Shown here piece after piece: positions 32,323 to 41,714 of a stretch of DNA of 64,000 bases (position 1 is its first letter; each line of letters opens with the position of its first letter). The position numbers and the translations under genes are program-made. The stretch lies in contig DXEV01000130.1 in NCBI GenBank assembly GCA_019114785.1, forward strand, positions 1 through 64,000, in the 5' to 3' direction. Below the pieces are notes generated by a model. The model saw nothing but the letters and a program-made list of their open reading frames with translations, ran no database searches and was not told the origin of the DNA. This stretch comes from Candidatus Anaerobiospirillum pullistercoris (GTDB lineage Bacteria > Pseudomonadota > Gammaproteobacteria > Enterobacterales > Succinivibrionaceae).

Positions 32323-35031
32323 GTGAACAAACAACAACTCGCCGCTAAAATTTGGGCAACTGCCGATACTCTGCGCTCGAAAATCGAAGCCTATGAGTAC
32401 AAGGACTACATCTTAGGCCTCATGTTTTACATGTTCTTGTCGCAAAAAGAGGAGAGCTTTTTGTTTGAGCAAGGCTGGGATGAGAGCACTCTGAGCGAGT
32501 TTGATCAGGACGAAGATACCGTTGAGATGGTGCGCCAAAGCTTGGGCTATTGCATTAATTACCAAGACCTGTTCTCGTCTTGGCTCCGTGCTATGCAGAC
32601 TTCGCAAAATGCGGCTCTGGCTCCTTTTAGTGTGGATAGTGTCAGCAAGGCTATATCTGCCTTTAGCCGTAGTGTCCACCCTGTACACAAGGCGATTTTC
32701 GACAATATCTTTGATAGCTTGTCGAACGGCTTGTCGAAGTTAGGTGAAACCACAGGAGCTCAGACCAAGTCCTTAAAGGGGATCATCAATATCATCAAGG
32801 ATATCCCGCTAAACGAAGAGCAGGGATATGACGTTTTAGGCTTTGTCTACGAGTACCTGATCAGTCATTTTGCAGCTGGAGCTGGTAAGAAAGCTGGTGA
32901 GTTCTATACCCCTCATGAAGTCTCCGAGCTTATGGCCAAGATTGTGGCCTACCATCTTAAGAACCGTAGTGAGGTGAAGATCTATGATCCAACCAGTGGT
33001 TCAGGTTCGTTGTTGATCACCATGGGCAAGAGCTTAGAGCAATACAAGATTGACCGCGACAATATCCGCTACTTTGCCCAAGAGCTCAAATCCAACACCT
33101 ATAACCTCACGCGTATGAATCTGGTTATGCGAGATATTGCCCCAGGCAATATTGAGGTGCGCAATGCAGATACCTTGGAAAGCGATTGGCCTTTTGTGGA
33201 GACGAAACAAGAGGGCAAAGTAACAGGCATGGAGCCAGTGCGAGTGGACGCCGTGGTATCCAATCCGCCTTACTCTCAAGTTTGGGATGATACCAATAAG
33301 ATCAATGATCCTCGCTTTGCTGGCTTTGGTGTGGCTCCAAAGTCCAAAGCTGATTTTGCTTTCCTCCTACACGATCTCTATCACCTCGACACTGACGGCA
33401 TTATGACTATTGTGCTGCCTCATGGAGTGCTATTCCGTGGCGGCGAGGAAGGAAAGATCCGTGAGACCTTAGTTAAGCACAATCACATTGATGCCATCAT
33501 CGGCTTGCCTGCTAATATCTTCTTTGGCACTGGTATTCCAACCATCATCATGGTGCTCAAACGTAAGCGTGCAGAGCGTGATATTTTGATGGTTGATGCT
33601 TCTCTAAGCTTCGTTAAAGAGGGCAATAAGAACAGATTACGGGCTCAAGATATCCAAAAGGTGGTTGATGTAGTGATCAACCGTAGCGACGTACCAAAGT
33701 TCTCGCGTGCAGTGGCTCTAGAGGAGATCGAGCGCAATGGCTATAACCTCAATCTGACACGTTACGTGAGCTCAGCCCCTGAGAGTGAACACTGGGATTT
33801 AGCTGGTCTGACTTTAGGCCAGTTACCAGTCTCTGAGCTACAACAGCTGCATGGCCTGCAATTCTTCCCTGAGTTGCAGCATCGCCTGTTTACTGCTGTT
33901 GATAGTGGTAGTGAAGATCATGCTGAGGAACCTTCAGCCACTTACCTTGCTTTAACTGATGAGCTCAAGACTCCACGCAATAGCTATGACCTTGCTGCTT
34001 TCTTAAAACAGCAGTTTGTGCAGGCAAATGAGGTGCAAGCGCATAAAGCCAGCTATCTTGAGCATGTAGCTACCTTCCTTGAGTACTTTAGAGCGCAACT
34101 GAGCTCTAAGTCGCTGCAAGAGAGCATCGGTGATATCAAGCTGCAGCAGCAATTGCCAGAGCTCAAACAAGCTCTCTTTACGCAGATGGTGCACTCTAAT
34201 GATGGTCAACCTCTGTTTATTGTTGAGCCGTATGACGCTTATCAGCGTTTGTATGATTGCGTACAGGTGATTAGTGGTGATCTGGAGATCCTGCAAAGTG
34301 AGGGCATAGCCGCCTTAAACCAAGTCGATGATCTCACAGAGAGCCAAAATAAAAACGGTACGCTGACTACCAAAGTTATTGGGCAAGATGGACGAGTGTT
34401 GCCTCTGAGCCTTATTAAGCAGCACTGCTGCCAAGAGCAAATGGCAATGATTGCTCAAACTGAGCAACGTATAGCCGAGATTGATGCGGAAGCCCAAAGC
34501 TTGCTGGAGTCTTTAAGCGAAGATGACAAAGAGCAGTACTTCATGGGTGAGGTCTTAAGCGAAGAGGGTGATGCTTGGGCTAAGAGCGGCCTTACTAAAG
34601 TGCTGAAGAATAAGGACTTTAAGTCAGAGCTCAAAAAGCTACCGGCGCTTAATCAGGTGCTGACCACAGCGTCTAAGCTGTTCCAAGAGCAAAATCAGCT
34701 GAGCAAGGGTCTTAAGGGAGCAAGTGCTGAGCTAGAAAAACAGGCCCAAAAGGTCTTGCAGAGTATGAGTACCTCTGAGGCTTTGACGCTGCTGGAGAGT
34801 AAGTGGTTTAGTCCTTTGCAAGCGCAGCTTGAGGCTTTGTTTGATCACGAGATAGATCGTGCTGCTCAAGAATTAGCTGAGCTGGTGGTCAAGTACCAAG
34901 TAACCCCAAGTGCCATTGAGCAAGAGATCACAAAGTCCAACCGAGCACTAAGTGAGATGCTTTCTGAGCTGACTGGCGATAGTGCAGCTATGAAGGGCAT
35001 CAACGAGCTTAAGCAGCTGTTGCAACTTTAG
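32323..35031 (+). CDS. hsdM: Type I restriction-modification system, methyltransferase subunit, with long C-terminal extension
   Basis: GKKAGEFYTPHEVSELMAKI, YDPTSGSGSLLITMG, DAVVSNPPYSQVWDD (NPPY); 902 aa. Confidence 0.95.
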   Translation: MNKQQLAAKIWATADTLRSKIEAYEYKDYILGLMFYMFLSQKEESFLFEQGWDESTLSEFDQDEDTVEMVRQSLGYCINYQDLFSSWLRAMQTSQNAALAPFSVDSVSKAISAFSRSVHPVHKAIFDNIFDSLSNGLSKLGETTGAQTKSLKGIINIIKDIPLNEEQGYDVLGFVYEYLISHFAAGAGKKAGEFYTPHEVSELMAKIVAYHLKNRSEVKIYDPTSGSGSLLITMGKSLEQYKIDRDNIRYFAQELKSNTYNLTRMNLVMRDIAPGNIEVRNADTLESDWPFVETKQEGKVTGMEPVRVDAVVSNPPYSQVWDDTNKINDPRFAGFGVAPKSKADFAFLLHDLYHLDTDGIMTIVLPHGVLFRGGEEGKIRETLVKHNHIDAIIGLPANIFFGTGIPTIIMVLKRKRAERDILMVDASLSFVKEGNKNRLRAQDIQKVVDVVINRSDVPKFSRAVALEEIERNGYNLNLTRYVSSAPESEHWDLAGLTLGQLPVSELQQLHGLQFFPELQHRLFTAVDSGSEDHAEEPSATYLALTDELKTPRNSYDLAAFLKQQFVQANEVQAHKASYLEHVATFLEYFRAQLSSKSLQESIGDIKLQQQLPELKQALFTQMVHSNDGQPLFIVEPYDAYQRLYDCVQVISGDLEILQSEGIAALNQVDDLTESQNKNGTLTTKVIGQDGRVLPLSLIKQHCCQEQMAMIAQTEQRIAEIDAEAQSLLESLSEDDKEQYFMGEVLSEEGDAWAKSGLTKVLKNKDFKSELKKLPALNQVLTTASKLFQEQNQLSKGLKGASAELEKQAQKVLQSMSTSEALTLLESKWFSPLQAQLEALFDHEIDRAAQELAELVVKYQVTPSAIEQEITKSNRALSEMLSELTGDSAAMKGINELKQLLQL

Positions 35032-35039
35032 GAGGGGCT

Positions 35040-36443
35040 ATGACCAAACAAAAGCACACCAAGGCAGTCGATGCTGCCTCTAATGCCGAAGAGTTGCTGC
35101 CACTGGAGCAGATGATGTCGCAAGGTAGTGCCTCTAATGAAGGTGCTGCCCACGCCGTAGATGACATTAACCAAGTTAATGATAGTGCGCATCAAGGAGC
35201 CGAAGATGAAAGTGCCGCCTTGGTGTCAAAGCTGCGGTTTGCTGATTTTGCTTTAAATAGTCAGCAAAGCTACGAACCTTTGGCTCGTGTGTTAAGACAA
35301 TCATTTAGTGGAGGAACCCCTGCATCCAATATCGATGCATATTGGAATGGTGATATCCATTGGGCAAGTACAAAAGATCTGACTTCTAATGTACTTACTA
35401 CTACGGCAGACTTTATTACCGAGTTAGGCTTGCGAAATAGTAGCTCAAAATTGGCTAAAGCAGGATCAATTCTTGTCGGTATGCATATTGGCGTGGGAAA
35501 AGTCGCTATAGCTAATATTGATGTGGCTATAAATCAGGATCTTAGAGCACTGGTGCCTGACTTATCTAGAGTTGATTTGTGGTTTTTGCTTTATGTCTTA
35601 GAGGCTAATGCTATTAGGTTAGAGTCATATGGTCGTGGCTCTACCGTAAAAGGTATTACTCAAGAAGATTTGCTTCAGCTTCCTGTGCCTTTGCTCCCTT
35701 TACCTGAGCAGCAACGCATCGGCGCGCTCTTCAAGGAGCTTGACAACAACATCGAGCTTAACCGTGGACTCTTGGAAAAGCTGATCCAGCTCAAGAAAAG
35801 CATGCTGGAACAGATGTTCCCGCGTGAGGGCGAAAGTGTGCCACGTCTGCGCTTTGCTGGGTTTACGGAGCCTTGGACTGTCTGCAAATTAGGAGATCTT
35901 GGTCAGGCTATATCTGGTATAGCGTTCCCTGAAAGTGCTCAAGGCGGTGTGGAAGGCATGCCTTTCTTCAAGGTCTCTGATATGAACCTAGAAGGCAATG
36001 AGTCAGTGATGCATTACGCAAATAACTACGTGTCATATGAGCTCGTAGCTAAAAGTAAGTGGAAACCTATAGAGGGGCCAGCTGCTATTTTTGTTCGAGA
36101 TGGTGCCGCTGTTTTATTAAATCGTAAAAGACTGATACTTTCCAAGTGTTTGATGGATCATCATATTATGCATTATTGCTTGGATGAATCTGTATGGAAT
36201 CCGTTCTTTGCTTTAGCTATATTTGAGGGCATTGATTTAACGGCATTAGTTAGAACTAGTGTGACGCCATCGTATGGTGCTGTGGAAGTAGAAGCTATTG
36301 TTGTTAAGGTTCCCAATCTTGCAGAGCAACAGCGTATTGGTGCGTTCTTTAAGGCCTTAGACCAACGCATTGCGCAGCAGCGTGCCAAACTTGAGAAGTT
36401 GGGACAGCTCAAAAAGGCCTTGCTGGAGCAGATGTTTGTGTAG
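35040..36443 (+). CDS. hsdS: Type I restriction-modification system, specificity subunit
   Basis: Two target-recognition halves, each followed by PxxEQQRIGAxFKxLDxxI...LEKLxQLKKxxLEQMF. Confidence 0.93.
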   Translation: MTKQKHTKAVDAASNAEELLPLEQMMSQGSASNEGAAHAVDDINQVNDSAHQGAEDESAALVSKLRFADFALNSQQSYEPLARVLRQSFSGGTPASNIDAYWNGDIHWASTKDLTSNVLTTTADFITELGLRNSSSKLAKAGSILVGMHIGVGKVAIANIDVAINQDLRALVPDLSRVDLWFLLYVLEANAIRLESYGRGSTVKGITQEDLLQLPVPLLPLPEQQRIGALFKELDNNIELNRGLLEKLIQLKKSMLEQMFPREGESVPRLRFAGFTEPWTVCKLGDLGQAISGIAFPESAQGGVEGMPFFKVSDMNLEGNESVMHYANNYVSYELVAKSKWKPIEGPAAIFVRDGAAVLLNRKRLILSKCLMDHHIMHYCLDESVWNPFFALAIFEGIDLTALVRTSVTPSYGAVEVEAIVVKVPNLAEQQRIGAFFKALDQRIAQQRAKLEKLGQLKKALLEQMFV

Positions 36444-36623
36444 CTGCGATCAGCGTTGGTGTAGGGGCGGGCGCTGGTATTAATGCCAGCGACCTTTATG
36501 CGGTATAGAGCTTCTCATAGGGTGAATAGGTGGTGGAGCACTGTGCCTTAATGGCTTTGCTTTGTGTAGTCCTGTGTTTGTGACCACTGGGACTGTGAGT
36601 GTGGCTGGGATTGAGAGGGGACA

Positions 36624-39600
36624 ATGGGCGTGATTTTCTCGAAAGAAAGCGACTTTGAAGATGCCGTCGTGGCGCAATTGCAGCGCTATGGCTGGACAGA
36701 TGTTCTTACTTACGTCGACGAAGATGATCTGGTGGAAAATTGGGCTCAGATCCTCTTTGACAACAACAATGAGCCGGATATCCTGAATAACTGCCCGCTT
36801 TCCGCAGGGGAAAAAACTCAGCTCAAGCAAAAGATCAGTGAGCTACGTACTCCTTGTGCCCTCAATGAGTTCATTAACGGTGGTAGTTTCCTGCTTAAGC
36901 GTGATAATCCTGACGATCTGCTGCATTGTGGCCGTGAGGTGTCACTGAAGATCTATAGCCGTACTGAGATTGCTGCTGGTAAGAGTCGTTATCAGATTGT
37001 GCGTCAGCCACGTTTTGAGAGTACCTCGGAGCACAAGGATCTCATGTCTACACGGCGGGGTGACTTGCTCTTGCTCATCAATGGTATGCCGGTGATCCAT
37101 ATTGAGCTGAAGCGCAGTGGCGTGCCTGTAAGTCAAGCCTGTAATCAGATCATGCGTTACTCCTCTGAGAGCATGTTTCGTAACAATATATTTGCTCTGA
37201 TTCAGGTCTTTGTAGCGATGACACCGGAGAAAACGCTGTATTTTGCCAATCCAGGGCCTGATGTTGACTTTCGACCTGAGTTCTTCTTCCAATGGGCCGA
37301 CTTCAACAATGAACCTATCACGGCATGGGATGACGTGATCAAGTCTTTGCTCTCCATCCCAATGGCTCACACCTTGATCGGCTTCTATACCGTTGCCGAT
37401 AAAGCCACTCAGACGCTTAAAGTCATGCGTAGTTACCAATACTATGCGGCTGATGCCATTGCCAAGGTAGTGCGTGAGACCTTTCCTAAGCTGCGTCATG
37501 AGGAGGTAGATCACCCTCAGCATGGTGGCTATATTTGGCATACTACAGGCTCCGGAAAGACTATGACTTCGTTCAAGTCTGCTCAGCTGATCGCTGCTTC
37601 AGGAGATGCCGACAAGGTGATCTTTTTGGTGGATCGTATTGAGTTGGGAACACAGAGCTTAGCTGAGTACCAGCATTTTGCTTTAGACAATGAGACGGTT
37701 CATGGTACTGAGCATACTGGTCAGCTGGTACGTCTTTTGTTGAGCTCAGATCGGGATGACTCTCTGATTGTCACCTCAATTCAGAAGTTAAGTCGTTTAC
37801 GTTTGCCTGTGGACGATGGTGATGAGCATGGACTTAACGGTCAGCAAGACCAGCAGGGCCAACAAGGTCGATCTTCTTTTGCCGACGGTATTGGTAGCTT
37901 TGAGCTTAATGAAAAGCAGGCTCGTGCTATTTTAGAGAAGCGTATTGTGATCATCGTGGATGAATGCCATCGCTCCACCTTTGGACAGATGAACTATCAG
38001 ATCAGACGTACTTTCCCCCGAGCGATCTTCTTTGGCTTTACTGGCACTCCAATTCACGATGAGAACAAGAAACGCGATCTCACCACAGCCTCTCTTTTCG
38101 GCAACGAGCTGCATCGCTATAGCATTGCCGATGGTATTCGAGACCACAATGTCTTGGGCTTCGATCCTTATCGCGTATCGATCTTTCGACCGGAAGATCT
38201 GCGTGAGAAAGTGGCTTTAGATCAAGCACAAGCACAAGATCGTAGTGAGGCTCTAGCAGATCCACAGAAAAAGCGTTTGTACCAATACTATCTGGATCGC
38301 GATAAGGTGCCAAATGCCGGTTATTACGATGAAGTGGGCTACGTTAAGGGTATAGAAGACTTCCTTCCTCTGAGCCAATACCGCACACCTGAGTACCAAC
38401 ATGCGGTGGTCTCTGATATTTTGCGTGAGTTCCCGCGCCTGAGTGCTGATCACAAGTTTCACGCTATCTTTGCCACTTCCAGCATTGCTGAGGCCTTGGA
38501 ATATTACCAGTTGTTCCGTGAACATCGTGCTGAGCTAAAGGTCACGTGTTTATTTGATGCCAGCATCGACAATGATGATGCTGAGCAGTCGATCGACAAA
38601 GAGCAAGGTTTGGTGCAACTACTTAAGGACTATAACCAACGCTTTGAAACAACGTTTACGGTTCCTGAATTTCCTGCCTTTAAGCAAGATGTGGCTGCTC
38701 GCTTGGCTCACAAAAAGCCGCATATTTACGTCACACCAGAGCAGCAGCTGGATCTGCTGATTGTGGTGGATCAAATGCTGACAGGATTTGATTCGATTTG
38801 GGTGAATACGCTGTACCTCGATAAGGTCTTGACCTATGAGAGTGTGATCCAAGCTTTTTCGCGTACCAATCGGATCTTTGGCCCTGATAAGCCTTTTGGT
38901 ATCATCAAGTACTACCGGCAGCCTTTTACCATGGAGCGTAACATCAACGAGGCGGTAAAGCTGTACTCAGGTGATAAGCCGCTGGGATTATTGGTACCAA
39001 AGGTGGAAGAGCACGCTTGCAGAGCCCAAAAGTTTTTTCACAAGATTAAGGAATTGTTTGCAGCCGCAAACCAAAGCTCGCAAGGGACAAAGCAAGATAA
39101 GAAAAATACTGCTTCGACCTCAGATACTGCTAATACTGCTGATAATGCAGGGGCGGGCGCAGGGACGGCTGTATTGGGGGTGGATTGGTCACACTTACCT
39201 GAGGATAAGGAGAAGTGCGCGCAGTTCGTGAAGCTCTTTAATGGGCTCAATCGTAATCTGCAGGCAGCCCAGATCCAAGGCTTAAAGTGGGAGCAATTGC
39301 CAAAAGTAAGTACTGAGGATGGTGAGCGACTGCCACCACAAGATGAGCAGGGAACAAGTGCTGTACAAGGCACAGGTGATAGAGCAACTGATTCTGAGCT
39401 CTTCCTTGGTGAGCGTGTTTTTGTTTTCTTATTGCAGCGCTATAAGGAGTTAGCCCGCAAGGTTGATGAGAGTGAGCGCCAAAAGCGTCCTGATGACGTG
39501 CCCTATGATCTGGAGAGCCATATCATTTCTATCGATACTGGCAAGATCGACACAGATTACATGAATAGCCGCTTTGCTAAGTTCTATAAGCGCTTACTGG

Positions 39601-40070
39601 ACAAGGCGGAAGAGAGTCAGATTGCGGAGGCTCGCCAAGAACTGCACCAGTCCTTTGCGTACCTGAGTAAGGAAGAGCAAAAAGCCGCATACCTGTTTTT
39701 GAGTGATATCGAGAGTGGTGATGTGCAGTGCGATCCTGACAAGACTTTTAGTGACTACATCACTGAGTACATGCAGCGCGACTACGATGATAACGTGCAC
39801 GATTTTGCAGAGAAGTTGGGACTTGATGAGCCTAAGCTCCGTGCGCTACTCAAGCTGCGTTTAGAGCCTAAGCGCATAGATGGCGATCCACATTTCAAAG
39901 AGCTTAGGGATAAATGTAATTGGGTTCAGGCTAAAGTATTCCTCGAACAATATGAGGGCCGTCCCTTGAAACCGCCTAAGCCTAAGGTAACGGCGCTGAT
40001 CCACAAGTATTTGCGCGAGTTCTTGTTATCAGACGGTGAGCTGCGGCTTGAGGCTCAGGATAAGTCCTAA
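36624..40070 (+). CDS. hsdR: Type I restriction-modification system, endonuclease/translocase subunit
   Basis: HIELKRSG, HTTGSGKTMTSFKSA, VDECHRSTFGQM, FGFTGTPI, MLTGFDS. Confidence 0.95.
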   Translation: MGVIFSKESDFEDAVVAQLQRYGWTDVLTYVDEDDLVENWAQILFDNNNEPDILNNCPLSAGEKTQLKQKISELRTPCALNEFINGGSFLLKRDNPDDLLHCGREVSLKIYSRTEIAAGKSRYQIVRQPRFESTSEHKDLMSTRRGDLLLLINGMPVIHIELKRSGVPVSQACNQIMRYSSESMFRNNIFALIQVFVAMTPEKTLYFANPGPDVDFRPEFFFQWADFNNEPITAWDDVIKSLLSIPMAHTLIGFYTVADKATQTLKVMRSYQYYAADAIAKVVRETFPKLRHEEVDHPQHGGYIWHTTGSGKTMTSFKSAQLIAASGDADKVIFLVDRIELGTQSLAEYQHFALDNETVHGTEHTGQLVRLLLSSDRDDSLIVTSIQKLSRLRLPVDDGDEHGLNGQQDQQGQQGRSSFADGIGSFELNEKQARAILEKRIVIIVDECHRSTFGQMNYQIRRTFPRAIFFGFTGTPIHDENKKRDLTTASLFGNELHRYSIADGIRDHNVLGFDPYRVSIFRPEDLREKVALDQAQAQDRSEALADPQKKRLYQYYLDRDKVPNAGYYDEVGYVKGIEDFLPLSQYRTPEYQHAVVSDILREFPRLSADHKFHAIFATSSIAEALEYYQLFREHRAELKVTCLFDASIDNDDAEQSIDKEQGLVQLLKDYNQRFETTFTVPEFPAFKQDVAARLAHKKPHIYVTPEQQLDLLIVVDQMLTGFDSIWVNTLYLDKVLTYESVIQAFSRTNRIFGPDKPFGIIKYYRQPFTMERNINEAVKLYSGDKPLGLLVPKVEEHACRAQKFFHKIKELFAAANQSSQGTKQDKKNTASTSDTANTADNAGAGAGTAVLGVDWSHLPEDKEKCAQFVKLFNGLNRNLQAAQIQGLKWEQLPKVSTEDGERLPPQDEQGTSAVQGTGDRATDSELFLGERVFVFLLQRYKELARKVDESERQKRPDDVPYDLESHIISIDTGKIDTDYMNSRFAKFYKRLLDKAEESQIAEARQELHQSFAYLSKEEQKAAYLFLSDIESGDVQCDPDKTFSDYITEYMQRDYDDNVHDFAEKLGLDEPKLRALLKLRLEPKRIDGDPHFKELRDKCNWVQAKVFLEQYEGRPLKPPKPKVTALIHKYLREFLLSDGELRLEAQDKS

Positions 40071-40197
40071 GGCATTATCCAGTGCCTTTTAGGCGAGAGG
40101 GAGTAGGGTGCCGTAATGAGCTACGGCTTGCTTCAGTACAGCCATCTTTGCTCTTTGCAAGGCTCTGTCATGCCATGAGGCATGGCTACAAACGAAA

Positions 40198-40219
40198 ACG
40201 GCTCTGTGTAAGAGCCGTC
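40198..40219 (-). terminator. Stem-loop downstream of the small minus-strand ORF
   Basis: Minus strand ACGGCTCT-tacac-AGAGCCGTTTTCGTTT. Confidence 0.5.
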
Positions 40220-40266
40220 TTGATGCGAAGAATACGAGAAAAAGAAAGGCAATTCTGTCTGGCTTA

Positions 40267-40407
40267 CTACTCTGCCAGATGCTTGGTGTCCTGCATGTTG
40301 TTAGCGTGCACGGCTACTAAGGCAGCCTTTGGTGTTGGCTTCACCAAGAAGAATAAGGATAAGGACACTACGGAGAGGATAAATAAAGCAGCGAATAAAG
40401 TGATCAT
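40267..40407 (-). CDS. Candidate 46-aa single-pass membrane protein
   Basis: MITLFAALFILSVVSLSLFFLVKPTPKAALVAVHANNMQDTKHLAE*; one clear TM; AGGG upstream; hairpin plus T-rich stretch downstream. Confidence 0.5.
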   Translation of the reverse strand: MITLFAALFILSVVSLSLFFLVKPTPKAALVAVHANNMQDTKHLAE

Positions 40408-41714
40408 AGCAAACCCTGATGGTCGCACCTTTACTGAGCTCTGGCTCTTGCTCTTGAGCGTCAGAATGTGGTGCCGCAAGCAAAGCATTAATGTTAGGTT
40501 CGGTTAAGCAAACAAGTCCGAACTTTTGTGTCCTTAATCAGGACTGAGCTCTATACCACACCTGCGCATAGGTCAGATGCAGTTATGTCCCAGCCTCTCC
40601 TGTTCTAAGATTTCTAAGGCTTTGGACTGAGCCCTATATGAGGAGTTTCACCGTGCAACGTGCTTTGTTAGTGAAGCTTAAGCCACCAACGAGCAGAGTC
40701 TAGGTGATAGTTCCTTAAGGAGTCTGCATTTATGGCTTTAGGCTAACTGAGCATGTTTGGTCTTTTAGAATCAGCGTAGCTTGTTAAGAGGCCTCTTTGT
40801 TCGCACGGCCAATGCCTTGCTAGAGCCTCGGCTAATTTTCTAAGACCGCATATGTCATAACATGCACAGCCCACAGCCGGTGTAGTGTGCAGGCACTCCT
40901 TTGCTGTTGTGTTGTTAGATCATTAAGCGGGAAAAAAGTTTTGTCTCTGCAGCAAAAAACTTAATTTTTGTGCCGTGTGTCACTAGCTGTGATTCGAGCT
41001 CTGGCTTTTTGCATCAAAGTGTAGGCTGACATAAGACGCTATTTTTGCCATCTAGTCTGCTGATTGCCAGATTGCCGCTATGATGCTCACAATACGGATG
41101 AAACAGGGCGTAAAAGCCGGTCATTTTTTGCTTTGTGGCCCAAGCTCTATTTGCTCAGACTTTTCTTGGGGCAAGATTTAGCCCGATGGCGTTATTTGGG
41201 CCTCTGTGTAATGGGTACAGGATAGGGGTTTTTAGGGTGAAAAGCGCATAACAATCGGCTTTGCGCGTATTGGGTTGAGGTGGAATAGCTTTTGCTTTTA
41301 GTAGAGGTAATTTGTGTTATTTTTCAGCTGTTAACCTAATACAGCCATGTTAGCTGCACTAGACTCGGGTAAAGGTTTAAGCCGTGAGGATTGGGGCTGC
41401 TATCGTGATGGGCTGTAGCCTCTAGAGGCTTCATGCACTGAGCTCATTGAGCTCATATCAAGTGCATCCTTTTAGGTCTGATTGCTCCTTGGTGCTAGCA
41501 GTAGCATTAAGTCTAGTGTGCACAATGCTGCAAATGCCTGTGCTCTTCCCAGCCATGCCTGCTTTGGTGTGGTTTTGAAGTGGCCGTGGCCAGTATTGTG
41601 GTAACGCAAGGTATAACAGCTGCCATCAAACTCTTTCTGTCCTTTCTTATTGCTTGATGAGTAGTAAGAAAGTTGCGAGATGAGCTTTTTGCTCTTTGTG
41701 CTCTGGGGTTTACG

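Noticed and set aside
35040-36443. Phase-variable or invertible hsdS
   Set aside because: No second hsdS copy, recombinase or long homopolymer seen; the two conserved regions are diverged at nucleotide level.
36942-37541. 199-aa minus-strand ORF antisense to hsdR
   Set aside because: Lies wholly within the hsdR coding frame, no recognisable domain; antisense reading of a real gene.
32323-40070. Defence island with additional novel anti-phage genes
   Set aside because: Only the three hsd genes are present; flanks are pgm and a small membrane ORF/fliK, no other defence domains recognised.
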